Source of the DNA: OLB7 sp966250335
Lineage (GTDB): Bacteria > Bacteroidota > Ignavibacteria > OLB7
Length of the DNA: 22,943 nucleotides
Direction of reading: 5' to 3'
Assembly (NCBI GenBank): GCA_966250335.1
Contig: CBINGZ010000060.1
Location: 1 to 22,943, forward strand
Within the stretch, counting starts at the first letter, position 1, and each line of letters begins with the position of its first letter. Below the pieces are notes generated by a model that was not told the DNA's origin, made no database searches, and saw only the letters and a program-made list of their open reading frames with translations. This document shows positions 21,809-22,943 of the stretch, in pieces. The position numbers and the translations under genes were made by a program.

Positions 21809-21829
21809 AGTCGTTTCCTCCATTTTTTT

Positions 21830-22900
21830 ATGTGCAAGTATTTCCTCGACGGATTTCCGTCGGGCAGGGCGGGGTCGTTCCGTTCGGTTGCGTTTTTCGT
21901 GTTCATGCTGCTGGCGGTCGGCTCGATCGGGTCCGCCAGGGCGACGGGTGACTCCTCCAGAACAGGGACGACAGCACCCGATGTGAAGGCGGATACCGTC
22001 ATGCCTGCCACTCATATTCTCGCTGTCGGACATTTCAACGACGATTCCCGTCCCGACACTCTCTTCGGCGGGTTCGACTCGCACATGAACATCCGTCCGG
22101 CGTTCATCGCGTGGGGAGATTCATCGAAAAAGGGAGGGGAGCGTAAGGAACGCACGGAGTTCCGCTATCCGGCGTGGATCGGCCTTACCGGCTCCTCCGC
22201 GATTCAACGCATCAACCGCGACGACGGGCTCGACGATATCTGCTTCTATCTCCGGGGAGAGTATAGAACGCCGGACGTCCGTCAGGATGTAACCGATCGC
22301 GATACGGATGATGGTGGCGCCGATGGTCGCAGCACGAGTCTTCGCGATACGATGCGTGCTGTCGTGATCTTCGGTCAGAGGGATCTCGACAAGGTCCGTG
22401 TGATCCATATCGATCACATCACCGGGTTCCAGGCCCACCCGTTCTTCGCTCTCGATCTCTGGAATCAGGAAAAACTGGTGGAACCGAAGGGACGCGATCT
22501 CTCCGGCAGAAAGAGTTATGAGCTGGCGGAGATTCTGCTGGAGGACGGGCGGGCTCGCAGGGAATCAGAGGAGCAGCCGGGGATGCTACAGCCGGTCGCG
22601 AGCATGGCTGCGGTCGAGACAGGGGCGGTTATTGCGCCAGATTATCACGTCAGCATCTATCCCAACCCTGTGCCTCGCACCGCCAGCGTCCAGGCGAGCA
22701 CGCTCCCCGAGGGTGAGTACCAGGTCGATGTTATCTCCGTCGGCGGCAGCATCGTGCATCAGCAGCATGTCTCCGTCGGGACCGACGGCGGGCTTCTTCG
22801 CCTCCTCGACCTCGATGAGCTGTCCGGCGGATACTACCTTGTTCGCATTGCTTCTCAGAATATCGTCGTCGGATCATACCCCATCATTATTACACGTTAG
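21830..22900 (+). CDS. Exported protein with FG-GAP-like repeats and T9SS sorting domain
   Basis: A 356-aa protein with a signal peptide (basic start, hydrophobic SVAFFVFMLLAVGSIG, likely cleavage after SARA at 38). Residues 62-82 (HILAVGHFNDDSRPDTLFGG) and about 121-143 (GSSAIQRINRDDGLDDICFY) look like FG-GAP/VCBS calcium-binding repeats. The last 86 residues (271-356) form a type A T9SS sorting domain: VSIYPNPVPR, a middle strand, and LSGGYYLVRIAS near the end. It should be secreted across the outer membrane or attached to the surface. Function is unknown. The frame is open to a TTG at 21800, but the ATG at 21830 gives the better signal peptide. No Shine-Dalgarno sequence is seen. Confidence 0.82.
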   Translation: MCKYFLDGFPSGRAGSFRSVAFFVFMLLAVGSIGSARATGDSSRTGTTAPDVKADTVMPATHILAVGHFNDDSRPDTLFGGFDSHMNIRPAFIAWGDSSKKGGERKERTEFRYPAWIGLTGSSAIQRINRDDGLDDICFYLRGEYRTPDVRQDVTDRDTDDGGADGRSTSLRDTMRAVVIFGQRDLDKVRVIHIDHITGFQAHPFFALDLWNQEKLVEPKGRDLSGRKSYELAEILLEDGRARRESEEQPGMLQPVASMAAVETGAVIAPDYHVSIYPNPVPRTASVQASTLPEGEYQVDVISVGGSIVHQQHVSVGTDGGLLRLLDLDELSGGYYLVRIASQNIVVGSYPIIITR

Positions 22901-22912
22901 CCAACAGAGTTC

Positions 22913-22943
22913 ATGACGAGAAGATATAGTTCGGTCGCTCTCG
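22913..22943 (+). CDS. Possible start of a further gene (partial)
   Basis: An ATG at 22913, 12 bases after the preceding stop, reads MTRRYSSVAL to the window edge. The two arginines followed by small and hydrophobic residues would suit a signal peptide, but ten codons cannot establish a gene. Confidence 0.3.
   Translation, partial: MTRRYSSVAL

Larger units (their letters stand above)
21487..21829. other. Non-coding region after tRNA-Leu with two hairpins and a promoter
   Basis: This 343-base stretch has no convincing gene. It holds a 7-bp hairpin (21503-21520), a 19-bp hairpin (21524-21580), an 11-base copy of the tRNA 5' end (AGGCCCGAGTG, 21596-21606, matching 21400-21410), a promoter candidate (21684-21712) and a palindrome resembling a LexA box (21791-21808). 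Confidence 0.6.

Noticed and set aside
1..22943. CRISPR arrays, transposases, phage genes, toxin-antitoxin pairs and riboswitches.
   Set aside because: I looked for regular spacer arrays, family motifs and known riboswitch cores (including a cobalamin box near 9085-9182) and saw none.

Overview
The window is high-GC bacterial chromosome with dense coding. It most likely comes from the Bacteroidota/Chlorobiota/Ignavibacteriota side of the FCB group. The main clue is the last complete gene, whose C-terminus is a type IX secretion (T9SS) sorting domain of the 'YPNP ... GGYYLVRI' kind. This fits with an ATP synthase cluster that lacks atpD and atpC and with several genes that have no clear Shine-Dalgarno sequence. 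The exact phylum (for example Kapabacteria/Ignavibacteria-like) is inference.

Layout. (1) 1-237, minus: N-terminus of a response regulator, cut by the window edge. (2) 515-6480, plus: ATP synthase cluster atpZ-atpI-atpB-atpE-atpF-atpH-atpA-atpG, ending at a strong intrinsic terminator (6501-6539); beta and epsilon must be encoded elsewhere. (3) 6572-7765, plus: 12-TM MFS/TetA-like exporter. (4) 7766-8103: non-coding gap between convergent genes, filled with small repeats and CTGAAGG/CCTTCGG hairpins. (5) 8104-9084, minus: cytoplasmic BtuF-like protein with a Cys pair. (6) 9183-11980, plus: yqeY-mutS2, overlapping by 4 bases. (7) 12046-17559, plus: biotin carboxylase, a small zinc-ribbon membrane protein, an unrecognised 151-aa protein, a HAMP-PAS histidine kinase and an NtrC-type sigma-54 activator, closely spaced and probably at least partly one operon. 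(8) 17579-19001, minus: membrane-anchored tetraheme cytochrome c overlapping murI. (9) 19192-21276, plus: ribosomal protein S1 with four S1 domains and long disordered tails, then a terminator, tRNA-Leu(TAA), a run of strong hairpins, a T9SS-exported protein and the possible start of another gene.

How it fits together: mostly housekeeping energy, translation and cell-wall functions, with one two-component system and two envelope or exported proteins. I see no phage, transposase, CRISPR or toxin-antitoxin genes. The least explained items are the 151-aa protein and zinc-ribbon protein linked to the kinase/NtrC pair, the repeat-filled gap at 7.8-8.1 kb, and the hairpin cluster around tRNA-Leu.
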